Assembly (NCBI GenBank): GCA_003165595.1
Contig: PLWQ01000027.1
Location: forward strand, 24,864 to 82,367
DNA length: 57,504 nt
Direction of reading: 5' to 3'
Source of the DNA: Fibrobacterota bacterium
GTDB taxonomy: Bacteria > Fibrobacterota > Chitinivibrionia > Chitinivibrionales > FEN-1185
Shown: piece after piece, positions 9,765-18,743 of the stretch
Position numbering within the stretch: position 1 is the stretch's first letter
Layout of the letters: each line of letters starts with the position of its first letter
Translations under genes and position numbers: made by a program
Notes under the pieces: model-generated
Databases searched by the model: none
What the model saw: the letters and a program-made list of their open reading frames with translations, nothing else
What the model was told of the DNA's origin: nothing

Positions 9765-10664
9765 ATGAAAACCATCGTCGAAACCGTCAAAGCCGGCGCC
9801 GTGCTCGTATCCGACGGCGCGTGGGGAACGTTTCTCCATAAGAAAGGCCTCGAACCGGGCCAGTGCCCGGAACTCTGGTGCATCACCCGCAGAAGCGACG
9901 TGCTCGACATCGCACGCAGCTATGTCGCGGCCGGCGCGGACATGATCGAATCGAACAGCTTCGGCGCCAACAGGCTCAAGCTAGCCCATTTCGGACTTGA
10001 CAGCCGCGCAAAGGAAATAAATCGCGCGGCGGCCGAGGTCTCCCGGGAGGCGGCAGGCCCTAACCGCCACGTCATCGCGTCCATGGGCCCCACGGGAAAG
10101 ATCCTGATGATGGGCGACGTGTCCGAAAACGAGGTCTACGACGCTTTTGCCGAGCAGGCAACGGCCCTGGCCGACGGCGGCGCTAACGCCTGCTGCATCG
10201 AAACCATGACCGCCATTGACGAAGCATGCCTGGCCGTACGGGCAGCGGCCGACAACACCAAACTTGAAATCATCGCCACGTTTACCTTCGACAAGACCAT
10301 GGACAACACCTACCGTACCATGATGGGCGTGTCGCCCGCCGACATGGCATCTGCGCTTGTCAAGGCGGGCGCGCACGTGATCGGCACCAACTGCGGCAAC
10401 GGTATGGAACGCATGATCGAAATCGTGCGCGAGATTCGCGCGGCAGACGGGAAAACGCCGATCCTTGTCCACGCTAACGCCGGGCTGCCGGAGAACAAGG
10501 ACGGCGACATCGTGTTCCCGGAAACGCCGGGCATGATGGCGGCGCTGGTGCCGCAGCTCGTGAGCGCGGGCGCAAATGTCGTGGGCGGGTGCTGCGGCAC
10601 CACGCCGGCGCATATCGCGGCGATGAAGAAGGCGGTGCATGGGTTGATACAGGCTAATAGCTAG
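9765..10664 (+). CDS. Homocysteine S-methyltransferase-family enzyme (MetH N-terminal / BHMT type)
   Basis: This 299-residue enzyme matches the zinc-dependent homocysteine methyltransferase barrel. The N-terminal part reads 'VLVSDGAWGTFLHKKGLEP', with 'SNSFGANR' at 63-70. The zinc ligands are expected to be Cys210 in 'GTNCGNG' and Cys276/Cys277 in 'GGCCGTTPAHI'. In methionine synthase this domain takes the methyl group from a corrinoid domain. Here the corrinoid protein is a separate gene just upstream, so the pair may act as a split methyl-transfer system. The methyl donor is unknown. Simple methionine synthesis is possible, but so is demethylation of an imported methylated compound. Confidence 0.88.
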   Translation: MKTIVETVKAGAVLVSDGAWGTFLHKKGLEPGQCPELWCITRRSDVLDIARSYVAAGADMIESNSFGANRLKLAHFGLDSRAKEINRAAAEVSREAAGPNRHVIASMGPTGKILMMGDVSENEVYDAFAEQATALADGGANACCIETMTAIDEACLAVRAAADNTKLEIIATFTFDKTMDNTYRTMMGVSPADMASALVKAGAHVIGTNCGNGMERMIEIVREIRAADGKTPILVHANAGLPENKDGDIVFPETPGMMAALVPQLVSAGANVVGGCCGTTPAHIAAMKKAVHGLIQANS

Positions 10665-10817
10665 CGAAGCCTCGTCGGTCAACCGACGCTTGCCTGTCAG
10701 TCGCCCCGGCAAACCCGTCTGTTCTGCTCCCGCCGTAATGCTTCGCAGGGGAATCACCTGAGGACAAACAGCAACAACGGCGAGTTATTATGCCAATCAC
10801 AGAGGGCCAGTATTTCG

Positions 10818-13781
10818 TTAATTTACAGTCAGCACAAATGATGCGTTCTTGACAAGTGTTCCATCGGATACGGTTACCGTAATCACCACCCGGCCGGTTT
10901 TGCCAGCAGCGGGTGTAATTGTCACAGTCCGGCTCGCACCGGTTCCGCCAACCACGATACTTGCATCAGGTACGAGGGCTTGATTTGTACTCGCAGCCGC
11001 AGCGGTCAAGGATGCAGCGGCTCCAACGGTAAAGCCGATCGGACCGGTGGAAGCGCCGGCAGCAACACTTTGATCCGCTATTGCGGAAATGGTCGGCGCG
11101 CTGGCTGCCGTCAGACCTGCAGCCGTGTACAATTCGTTATCAACGTCCAATTGGATGACCTTGACATTATCCACACCTGTCGGGTTGATGCTCTTGCCCA
11201 GGGCCGACATGCTCGCCCGTTCGACATTCTGCGGCAGGTAAAACAGCGACGTCCAGGTCGCATAGGCGCTCCATGCCTTGGATGCCGCCTGGAAATTTGC
11301 AATTTCGGAGGCTTTACTGCCCTGAGCGGAAGCAAGAGCCGCCTGGAGCTTGCAGCCATAGTAGCGGCCCAAAAGCGCCAGGGCCGTGATGTCGCCAAGC
11401 GTCTCCGATAGCTCGGGACTGCTCACGCTGCCCGGCATTGTGCCCAGGATCTGCAGCGTCCTGTTTGCCTTTGTCAAAACACTGTCTATAGCCGCGGGTG
11501 CGGGAATTGCCCCTGCCTTGCCGGTATTTGCAATGTAATTGGAAATACTGGTTACATCATTTTCGTTTTGCGTGGAGGTGTTGAGAAAATCGGCAATAGT
11601 AAGAAACCCGCCTTGTTGGAGGCACATTTCATAATACTCGCTGTAGTCCGCGCCGGCGCTTCGCATGCTGTGCGCCATGATAGATGCATCCGACACATTC
11701 ACCCACGCATTGAGAAGCGTAGCAGCATCGACCTCCGGAAACCTGGCTGCCAGAATACTTAAGTAGCGTTGAGAAGAAAGCGTGGGATCGTACCCAAGCC
11801 GGCTGAACAGGAGGGCTGTCCACCAGCGTTTCTGGATAACAAGCTCGTGCGGGTTCTTAAATGTCAGGCTTGCCGAATCCATGCCCCACGTTCTGTTTCC
11901 GCCGATGTTGATTGACGCCAGATGGGCAGTATCGCCCATATCTTTGATGTACGACCGCAGCCATTCCGGATCACCGCCGCCGCGGAACATGACGTAGCTG
12001 TCGTCTCGACAGGTGAGCCAGTAGCGATGATTGGCAGTTGCTTTTATAAAGTTTCCGCCCGGTGTAAGCGTGGTGAACATGAATGCGCCCGAGTATTTAT
12101 CTTCATGACCCAAAGACGTTCTTTCGGTAAAACCCGTAATTTTGGCGCATTCCTGGTCCAGTGTGCTGCCGATATCGCTGCGAATATACGAACCAAACAG
12201 GCGATTCTGATTGGGGTCCACGGCGGCGAGTCCGTCCATAATCCCCTGCGCATAGGTTTGGGCAAGCCAGGAATCAGGCGTGCCGCCCATGGACTCCTGG
12301 TCTGCAAATCCTATGCCCCGAAGGAGCGGATAGGTTTTAACCAGCTGCACGTTGCTTGCATAATAGTATGCCTTGCTCGCGGCATCACCCTTGACAAATG
12401 TATGGTTGCCGTATTTCCCTTCGAGATAGATGTCCCAACTCATCATCCAGAATTCGACCCCGCGGTCGGCGGCATACTGCATCACCGCTTTCCAGAAATT
12501 GATCTTGTCGTTTATGTTGTTGATGCCCGCCGGTTTGTAAATCGAACCGTCTCCCATCATGACATCATTCAGTGCAACGTCCTCAAAGCCCGGCGTTACC
12601 ACCATTGCCGGCCATGGGACCTTGTTCCAGATCGCCATCTGGTTCATTCGCAGGCGGGCCATTTCGTCGAAATAGGTGTGCCAGAAGTTCATGTCCCAGC
12701 ATTCCTTTATAGCAAGCTGCGACAAATCGTTTGCATCATCATAACTGAATGCGCGTTTGTCAAACGGGCAGTTGAATTTGACGCCTCTGTAGTGGAGGTA
12801 CGGGTTCTGATCCTCGGTCTGCAGGGAGGAAAACCCATGCGCAATCCCGGTAAGCTCGGCCACCTCGAGCCCGCCGTACATGGCGCCCGTAGTATCGCCG
12901 CCCAAAACCCACCACGTCGTTGCGGAGCCCGAGGCATCTTTACGAATAGCGAAGCCCTGTGGTTTCGGGGCCGGCGCAGGTACGGCTGCAGGCGTGGCAA
13001 GAAAGGCCTGGGCCGCGGAAGTGTTCATGGTGGTGATGACGATGCGTACGGAACCTGTGGCGCTCGCGAGACCGGCAAGGGGGACATTTGCAACAGAGAA
13101 TCCGGATTTTAGCAGCCCTGTCTGGAGTTCCGACGCCGCAAAACTGATTGGGTGAACCGCGGTATCGTAGACAATCGAGACAGCCGCGGAAGCTCTTGTG
13201 AAGTCGATAGTCGTGGCGGAACCGTCGGTAAGAACGTAGGTCTTTGTGGGATATCCCGATTTGCTGCAGGTGACGGTCACGTCCGCAGCCTTTTTGGCCA
13301 GGGCGTATGCGGACTTTATGTCCACACCTTCAAACGAAAGCTCCTTGCCCAGGTTTACAAAACATTTACGGGCAGACATGTTTCTGCCGGTAATGGTGAC
13401 AAAATAAATGCCCTGGCCGCTTCTTGGCAGTGTCAACCTTTCTCCCAGCCCGATTCGGCGCTGAAACACGTTCTGCCCGCGCAGGTTGGTGAGCGACACC
13501 GTGGCTCTTTCACCGGAAGCAAGAGGAATCTGCGACAGGAGGCTGTTGTGCAGCGACTGACGCGGCTGAATAGCCGCGGCGGTGCTATCGGAAAGGGTCA
13601 GTTTTCCCGAGGCGTCCGATACCGCTGAAGCACCGCCATCCTCGCAGCTCACGCCGGCGATAGGGGCTTTTGTCGAGTCCTGCATTGTAATGACAATCGT
13701 CGACCAGCTCACCTGAACGGACAATGCGACAAGAAACAACGCCCTTGAAAGTACGCTTGTGCCCTCAATCCGGTTTCTCAT
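10818..13781 (-). CDS. Large secreted glycoside-hydrolase-like protein with nested N-terminal sorting-like module
   Basis: The 987-residue protein has a signal peptide (about 1-27). Next comes a carboxypeptidase-regulatory-like strand pattern ('APIAGVSCEDGGASAVSDAS'), a FlgD/T9SS-sorting-like module at about 90-150 ('VSLTNLRGQNVFQRR...GQGIYFVTITGRN'), and the rest of the first domain ('VTCSKSGYPTKTY'). The central part begins like the N-terminal domain of GH67/GH20 enzymes ('YDTAVHPISFAASELQ') and continues with a barrel-like region ('YLHYRGVKFNCPFD', 'VEFWMMSWDIYLEG'). An Ig/cadherin-like domain ends the protein. The start at 13781 has a GGAGGG site. It is a candidate alpha-glucuronidase-like or related polysaccharide-degrading enzyme, but the exact family is uncertain. 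Confidence 0.62.
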   Translation of the reverse strand: MRNRIEGTSVLSRALFLVALSVQVSWSTIVITMQDSTKAPIAGVSCEDGGASAVSDASGKLTLSDSTAAAIQPRQSLHNSLLSQIPLASGERATVSLTNLRGQNVFQRRIGLGERLTLPRSGQGIYFVTITGRNMSARKCFVNLGKELSFEGVDIKSAYALAKKAADVTVTCSKSGYPTKTYVLTDGSATTIDFTRASAAVSIVYDTAVHPISFAASELQTGLLKSGFSVANVPLAGLASATGSVRIVITTMNTSAAQAFLATPAAVPAPAPKPQGFAIRKDASGSATTWWVLGGDTTGAMYGGLEVAELTGIAHGFSSLQTEDQNPYLHYRGVKFNCPFDKRAFSYDDANDLSQLAIKECWDMNFWHTYFDEMARLRMNQMAIWNKVPWPAMVVTPGFEDVALNDVMMGDGSIYKPAGINNINDKINFWKAVMQYAADRGVEFWMMSWDIYLEGKYGNHTFVKGDAASKAYYYASNVQLVKTYPLLRGIGFADQESMGGTPDSWLAQTYAQGIMDGLAAVDPNQNRLFGSYIRSDIGSTLDQECAKITGFTERTSLGHEDKYSGAFMFTTLTPGGNFIKATANHRYWLTCRDDSYVMFRGGGDPEWLRSYIKDMGDTAHLASINIGGNRTWGMDSASLTFKNPHELVIQKRWWTALLFSRLGYDPTLSSQRYLSILAARFPEVDAATLLNAWVNVSDASIMAHSMRSAGADYSEYYEMCLQQGGFLTIADFLNTSTQNENDVTSISNYIANTGKAGAIPAPAAIDSVLTKANRTLQILGTMPGSVSSPELSETLGDITALALLGRYYGCKLQAALASAQGSKASEIANFQAASKAWSAYATWTSLFYLPQNVERASMSALGKSINPTGVDNVKVIQLDVDNELYTAAGLTAASAPTISAIADQSVAAGASTGPIGFTVGAAASLTAAAASTNQALVPDASIVVGGTGASRTVTITPAAGKTGRVVITVTVSDGTLVKNASFVLTVN

Positions 13782-14092
13782 GCAGCCCTCCTTGTTTTTT
13801 GATTGCGCTGTGTGAATTCCATAATTGATTGGAAACTGCTGCAAGCAGGACTCACCGTTTGTTGTGATGATGGAAAGAATATACGCAGAAAAACGAAAGG
13901 CTTCCAGGAAAAGAAAGTATTTGATAAATTATCTGTACTAAAATGAGTACAAGAAAGAGGCGCTTGTTATCGAGGAAATCACTCGTAATATATTGTAATC
14001 AAATGGTAAAAATATTTTATCATTTCCACGTTAAATACAATTTTATATGCATATTAGCAATAAGATGAGTACATAACATGCTTCTCTCCCGA
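13782..14092. promoter_or_regulatory. AT-rich upstream region of the secreted glycosidase, with two candidate operator motifs
   Basis: This 311-bp gap is much more AT-rich than its neighbours and should hold the promoter of the gene that starts at 13781. Two motifs stand out. TGTACT at 13934-13939 and AGTACA at 13946-13951 form an inverted repeat with a 6-bp spacer. GTAATATATTGTAAT at 13985-13999 is a direct repeat of GTAAT one helical turn apart. It recurs with one change at 16718-16732, upstream of the TIGR02147 gene. I could not fix the -10 and -35 boxes with confidence. Confidence 0.45.
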
Positions 14093-15769
14093 TTATTTGA
14101 AACTGATTATGGAAAGCGCCCTTCGCTGACTCTGGTAACAGAGTTTGATCCACGAGTCCGACCGCGCAACGCCGGAAATTCTCAATTCGTCAATATTGCC
14201 GCTGAAGAAACCGCCCCCGGGCAGTCCGGGGCATCGGCCGATCCACACCATTGCGGCGGCGCCGTCGGCAGTCGGTACCTTGTACGTAGAATTCGCCATC
14301 GGCAACAGTACCCCGTTTTCAAATATTGAGACTATGCCGCTGTCCGCGCCAAGATACTCCCATCTCAAAGCGAAGTGGTTGTAGTCCGGAACCTTGAGCG
14401 AATCAATTGTCGTCGCAACGCCGCTTCCATATCCTGCTATCGAGGGATAGGTCCCGTCGGTGAGCGGGTTGGCCGGACCGCCGCCCATAAAGAGCATTCT
14501 TCCGCCGCTTGACCATGTCGACACGCTGTCGCCTTTGTATAAAACACAACCGCCGTTATTGTTTGGTTGCACCCATGCTTCCACAGTGAAGCTGTTGCGG
14601 CCAATCTCCGTGATGGAATGATTGATCGGAATATAGTCGTTCACTCCGTTAAGGGAGCAGCCTTTGCCGATAACGCCGGTCTGGCTTGTTGTCGAAACAA
14701 AATCGTCTCCGTCGTTACCATTGCCGGTTGCGTCTTTGTAAAGGCCGGCAGTTCCTGTTCCAGCCGCTCCTTCGCTGAAATGCCACACCGCTTTATAGTG
14801 GGCAGCGGTGCCGAATACGGTCGCTCCGTTCGAGGCTGCAGGGGCCGAGGGGCTTCCCGACCAAAGAATGATGTATTGAGTATTGTTGTTGCCGAAAACG
14901 GTATCCATTTGTACCCATACGGCGGCATCGGCGCCGCCGCTGTCCCATTGTTCTATTTCGAACGGCAGGGGCTTGCCGTCCGCCTTTGTAAAGCGTATGT
15001 CCGATCCCGTGCCGGTAGCACGGGAGAAGTCGTATGTCGTGTCCACGAGCCGGATCAGAAGCGGGAAGCTTGTGATGTTCTCGCTCACTGCCGCGCCGGT
15101 TGCGGAGGTGTTGATGAATATCCATGTGGCATAGCGCCACGCACTGTGCGGCAGGACGGTTATGCTGTCACTCGCCGCCGCAACGCTGTCTATCACGACC
15201 GGCTTGAAGACCGTATCCGTGGAAACAATTCGCAGGCGAAAGATTCCCGCTGGCAGGCCGGCCAGGGTGAATTCACCGGCCGGCGAGACCGGCACCCTGC
15301 GTTCAAGTCCGTACACCTGCACAAAGAGCGGATGTGCCGTTGCAGTCGCGGAATCCACGAGGCCCGTTACCGTTGCATAGGGCCGCAGGGTGTCGGTGCC
15401 AAGATCGAGTTTCTGAGCATTATTGACAATAGTGCATCGCATCAGAAGCGCATGCGCGGTGTCGTCGTTGATTTCTATCGAATAGGCTCCTGCGGAGAGC
15501 GAATCGATGACAAAAACGCCGTTGGGCCCCACCACCGTTTCGGCCTTGACGCGGAATGCTTTTGCAAGCGGAGTGACGGTTTGGCCCAGGTAATCCTGTG
15601 TCCGCAGCGTCACGAGTGCGCCGGCCGCGGGTTGTGAACGTGAGGTAAATACGCTTGCCGTGACCCTTGCATTTCCCTGTTCGCTCGTCCCTGCGATTTG
15701 CGGTCCCACGGAACACGCGCACGCCGTCAAGGAAGCCACGACAATGCAGTCAACCCACTTTTTCATCAT
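14093..15769 (-). CDS. DUF2341/LamG surface lipoprotein
   Basis: The 558-residue product begins with a short signal and a cysteine-rich lipobox region (SLTACACSVG), so it is probably a lipoprotein. Two carboxypeptidase-regulatory-like beta-sandwiches follow (about 30-190; 'AAGALVTLRTQDYL', 'ATVTGLVDSATATAHPLFVQ'). After them come a DUF2341 domain ('WRYATWIFINTSATGAAVSE', 'DIRFTKADGKPLPFEIEQWD') and a LamG/concanavalin-like domain ('FTVEAWVQPNN', 'GNIDELRISGVARSDSWIKL'). DUF2341-LamG pairs are typical of carbohydrate-interacting surface proteins in Fibrobacterota. The start at 15769 (or ATG 15766) has AAAGGGG just upstream and lies inside the 3' end of the TIGR02147 gene, so the two genes overlap by 20 bp and are probably translated together. 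Confidence 0.8.
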   Translation of the reverse strand: MMKKWVDCIVVASLTACACSVGPQIAGTSEQGNARVTASVFTSRSQPAAGALVTLRTQDYLGQTVTPLAKAFRVKAETVVGPNGVFVIDSLSAGAYSIEINDDTAHALLMRCTIVNNAQKLDLGTDTLRPYATVTGLVDSATATAHPLFVQVYGLERRVPVSPAGEFTLAGLPAGIFRLRIVSTDTVFKPVVIDSVAAASDSITVLPHSAWRYATWIFINTSATGAAVSENITSFPLLIRLVDTTYDFSRATGTGSDIRFTKADGKPLPFEIEQWDSGGADAAVWVQMDTVFGNNNTQYIILWSGSPSAPAASNGATVFGTAAHYKAVWHFSEGAAGTGTAGLYKDATGNGNDGDDFVSTTSQTGVIGKGCSLNGVNDYIPINHSITEIGRNSFTVEAWVQPNNNGGCVLYKGDSVSTWSSGGRMLFMGGGPANPLTDGTYPSIAGYGSGVATTIDSLKVPDYNHFALRWEYLGADSGIVSIFENGVLLPMANSTYKVPTADGAAAMVWIGRCPGLPGGGFFSGNIDELRISGVARSDSWIKLCYQSQRRALSIISFK

Positions 15770-16604
15770 TTTCCCCTTTGGGTCGTGCTCGTTGGGCCAC
15801 AGGAAAAAATTCCAGAACCAGTGTGTAGATCGCATCAGTCGGTTCATCCGAGCCGGCAATCGCAACAAGTCTCTTTCTGAATTCTGCGATTTCCTGCTTT
15901 AGTATCGGCAGTTTGCTCTGAGGAATCCCCATCACCAGGCTGGAAACGTCACGCTGCGACGGCGCGAAACGGTCTATGGACTCAACGCCGAGCCTGGCGA
16001 ATTCACGGTTGGTGTTGCGTACGGCAAGCGAATTCACTTCCGCACCGGTCGTGATGTCGGGGGCGGCCTGCCTGTATTTTCCACCGGCGTCCTTGACAAG
16101 GAACCCGAGCCGCAGCTGCATGTGAACGCTGTCTCGCGCCTCGGACAGCTTGATGGCAGGAACGACCGCCCGCGCCAGTTTCGCATAGTCTTCGTTCCAG
16201 TCGAACGCCACGGCCAGTTCGCGTATGACGGGATTGTACCATTTCTCGTAATAATCGTACATGTGAAAAGGGATGTTCTTCTGCGGCTTTCGGTAGCGCA
16301 GCCCGCGCAGGATGGCGAGGTATTTCTGCTTGGTCTCCTCCTGTTTGGCCTGGTTAAACAGCACGAGATTTTCGAAAAAACGGCCGTCGCGCTCCGACAG
16401 CCCCAGCCCCTTGACAAAGGCTGAGATCGTTGACAGGGTAAGGTTGCGTTTGCCGCCGACAACCTCTTTGTAAATTGAGGGTGAATTCAGTCCCGCTTTG
16501 ATGCAGAAACTGCGGTAGGAAAATCCGGACAGCGCTTTTTTCTTTTCAGCATAAAAGTCTGCCAAAAATGTGCGAAAGTCGGAATAGAATTCTATTGACT
16601 TCAT
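15750..16604 (-). CDS. TIGR02147 family protein (Fibrobacter-type putative regulator)
   Basis: The 284-residue protein starts 'MKSIEFYSDFRTFLADFYAE' and has 'FSYRSFCIKAGLNSPSIYKE', a helix-turn-helix-like stretch at about 25-65. The typical C-terminal half follows ('DVSSLVMGIP', 'EFRKRLVAIA'). This is the TIGR02147 family, expanded in Fibrobacter; its function is not established, and a DNA-binding or regulatory role is usually inferred. Its last 20 bp overlap the start of the DUF2341 lipoprotein gene, so it probably controls or partners that protein. The start at 16604 fits the family start but has a poor ribosome-binding site. An upstream in-frame start at 16640 is possible. Confidence 0.85.
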   Translation of the reverse strand: MKSIEFYSDFRTFLADFYAEKKKALSGFSYRSFCIKAGLNSPSIYKEVVGGKRNLTLSTISAFVKGLGLSERDGRFFENLVLFNQAKQEETKQKYLAILRGLRYRKPQKNIPFHMYDYYEKWYNPVIRELAVAFDWNEDYAKLARAVVPAIKLSEARDSVHMQLRLGFLVKDAGGKYRQAAPDITTGAEVNSLAVRNTNREFARLGVESIDRFAPSQRDVSSLVMGIPQSKLPILKQEIAEFRKRLVAIAGSDEPTDAIYTLVLEFFPVAQRARPKGENDEKVG

Positions 16605-16991
16605 GACATGAATATACCCGGAATTGGAAGGGAATACCATAGAAATATCATTTTCTACAATAATTTCGCATTAAATTGCAGCACATTTCTAAACACTTTA
16701 CCACATATCTAATCATTGTAATATGTTGTAATTATATAATATACGAAAACTACTGCTCCTGAGCTTTTCTTGAATATCCTCAATCTTTGCAGCTATTTTT
16801 GAGTACACTGGCTAAATCTTTTTGGTATTGAGCAGCGCCGCCGATTGCGGGAATCCGGTGGCACAGGTTGCCAAACCCTTTTGCAAAACGCGGAAGGTAA
16901 TTCATCGAAGGCGGGCTCTGCGCCCGGGAAGCTGGGGTTATCGGAGATCCGAGCGTCGTCGCGTCCAAAACTTTTGCAGTTCGTGCCTCAC
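16605..16991. promoter_or_regulatory. Intergenic region with AT-rich promoter segment and a structured GC-rich segment
   Basis: There is no gene in these 387 bp. Positions 16605-16760 are AT-rich and should contain the promoter of the TIGR02147 gene. They include GTAATATGTTGTAAT at 16718-16732, the partner of the motif at 13985-13999. Positions 16843-16956 are GC-rich and can fold: GGTTGCCAAACC, CGGGCTCTGCGCCCG and CGGAGATCCG are local hairpins. On the + strand the ends resemble parts of the cyclic-di-GMP-I riboswitch (GGCACAGG...CAAACC and AGC...GGGGTTATCGG), but the GNRA-capped stem is missing and no + strand gene follows. Confidence 0.4.
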
Positions 16992-18716
16992 CTACCGCAG
17001 GACCGCTATCTTGACGACTTTCTTTTCCGTTTGGCCTGCGCCGTCCGAATAGTGCACCGTGATGTGGGCAAAGTACACGCCGTTGGCGACGCCGGCCAGG
17101 TTCCAGTCGAAAACCTGTTTCTGGCCCGCCTCACAACCGGCCTCCTTGCGGAACACGGGTTTGTCGGCCATGGTGTAAACAACCATGGACATTTGAGCGG
17201 GGCGGTTCACGTACACCTGGATATGCGACACGCTGCCGCGCGCGGGGTTGGGATAGCAGTAGGTGCTTGTTGGAAAATCCAATCCCGGCGCGGTCTCCAA
17301 CAGGTTGTATGCAGACACCGTCCCGGCCAGCGTCGCGATGAAGAGTTTGCCATCCGCTATCGCAGGCGATGAAATGATGTCGGCGTGCAGCGTGTCGGAC
17401 CACACGGGTTTTCCCGTGGTCTTGTCCAGAACGTGCAGGGCGCCGTCTCCCCAGCCCACAAACACGCTGCGTTTCGAAGCCAGCGGCGAGGAACAGTAGC
17501 CGATTCTCGCGCAATTCCTCAGTTCCGAGAACCGCCATTTTTCTACGCCGGTCTTCTTGTCGAGCGCGAGCAGGGTGAAGCTCGGCATGTACTGGTAATT
17601 CGTCGAACCGCCGACCGTTGCCTCCTTGAGCCCAAGCGCCTTTTGCACCACATACACGTTCGCTTCGTCGATGGCCACCGACGAAGTCTTGAGGCCGCCG
17701 GTGGCCATCCAGCCTGTCGCATCGGTCAATGTGGCGGCGGCCTTGGCCAGCAGGCCGCCGGACATGGCGCTTTTGCGCAGCAGGCCATCAATGATCGGCT
17801 GGCGGTACTGCGGCGAGAACCGCAGGAGCGACAGCAATTGCGCGGGTGGAATCGGGCTTGCCTTGATCCTCTTGGAAAGGCTCAACGCCGGCAATCCCTC
17901 GCTTCGCCACAGCACCTGCCCCTTGACAAGATCGACGGCATACACCGCCGCGTCGCCGTCGCCCGGCGCGAAGTAGACCGTGCCTGCGTCCTTGTCGATG
18001 GCAGGCGACGACATGTATACGCTGCCCGCCGTTCCCACGCTCCACACAATCTTGCCGCTCTGGCCGTCGAGTCCGTAAAGCCGGCCGTCATTCGCGCCAA
18101 GCACCACGGCCTGGCCGTACAGGGCGGGCGACGAATACGAAGTCTGGCCGAACGCCACGGTCCATGCAGCATTGGTGCGCGTCCATTTTGGAAGGACTGT
18201 CGTGTATCCGGAAACCCCGTGATACGGCAAACCCATGCCGCACAGAATCGTGCCGTCGGCCATCATTGCCGGCGACGAGAGCTGCAACCCCGCATCGAGA
18301 AACGAGACGTCGTCGCCGTTGGCCGCGTCGAGAATGTACACCGTGCCGTCCCTTGAACCGACGATCACCCGGCCGCTCATCACCAGCGGCGACGAGTCGA
18401 TCCAGCCTTTGGTCTTGCGCTTCCACAGAATCTTCCCGCTGCCTGCGTTGATCGCGTAGATCGCGCTGTCGCGTCCCCCGATGTAAAGCACGCCTTTGAC
18501 AACCGACGGCGACGATACCACCGCACAGTTGAGCGTGTCGACCCAATCCGGCTGTTTCGACGGATAACCCACGACGTCGCCGCTATACCCGGTGCGCTGC
18601 GCGTCTCCCCGGAACATAGGCCAGTCGGAGGCGAGGCTGGGGCTTATGAGAGCCGCCGCGGCGAGCACGGCGCAGACGAATGGTTTACCGATGATTGATG
18701 CGTAACGAACCCGCAC
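16992..18716 (-). CDS. Secreted PQQ-like beta-propeller protein with C-terminal FlgD/sorting-like domain
   Basis: The 574-residue protein has a clean signal peptide (about 1-30, ending SPSLASD) and then 'WPMFRGDAQRTGYSG', the usual start of PQQ-repeat propellers. Repeated blades carry 'GVLYIGGRDSAIYAINAGSG', 'GTVYILDAANG', 'GRLYGLDGQSGKIVW' and 'GALHVLDKTTGKPVW'. The last 90 residues ('YCYPNPARGSVSHIQVYVNR', 'NGVYFAHITVHYSDG') form a FlgD-like/type A sorting-like domain in its normal C-terminal place. The fold does not reveal a function; quinone-enzyme activity is unlikely because catalytic features are not evident. It starts 27 bp after the giant surface-protein gene on the same strand and is probably in its operon. 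Confidence 0.85.
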   Translation of the reverse strand: MRVRYASIIGKPFVCAVLAAAALISPSLASDWPMFRGDAQRTGYSGDVVGYPSKQPDWVDTLNCAVVSSPSVVKGVLYIGGRDSAIYAINAGSGKILWKRKTKGWIDSSPLVMSGRVIVGSRDGTVYILDAANGDDVSFLDAGLQLSSPAMMADGTILCGMGLPYHGVSGYTTVLPKWTRTNAAWTVAFGQTSYSSPALYGQAVVLGANDGRLYGLDGQSGKIVWSVGTAGSVYMSSPAIDKDAGTVYFAPGDGDAAVYAVDLVKGQVLWRSEGLPALSLSKRIKASPIPPAQLLSLLRFSPQYRQPIIDGLLRKSAMSGGLLAKAAATLTDATGWMATGGLKTSSVAIDEANVYVVQKALGLKEATVGGSTNYQYMPSFTLLALDKKTGVEKWRFSELRNCARIGYCSSPLASKRSVFVGWGDGALHVLDKTTGKPVWSDTLHADIISSPAIADGKLFIATLAGTVSAYNLLETAPGLDFPTSTYCYPNPARGSVSHIQVYVNRPAQMSMVVYTMADKPVFRKEAGCEAGQKQVFDWNLAGVANGVYFAHITVHYSDGAGQTEKKVVKIAVLR

Positions 18717-18743
18717 GAATGCACTCCTATTCTGTTTTCCGTG

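Noticed and set aside
8952-10664. A complete methylamine or methanol methyltransferase system
   Set aside because: No MttB, MtmB, MtbB, MtaB, MtbA or corrinoid-reductive-activator gene is visible; only the corrinoid protein and one barrel enzyme.
10673-10688. A terminator at CGTCGGTCAACCGACG after the methyltransferase gene
   Set aside because: The stem is short and no T-run follows on either strand, so I do not call it.
11922-13112. Long antisense reading frames, here opposite the secreted glycosidase and also opposite other genes (for example 27887-29257 and 32706-33776)
   Set aside because: They lie fully opposite well-supported genes, have arginine- and histidine-rich shadow composition and no family motifs.
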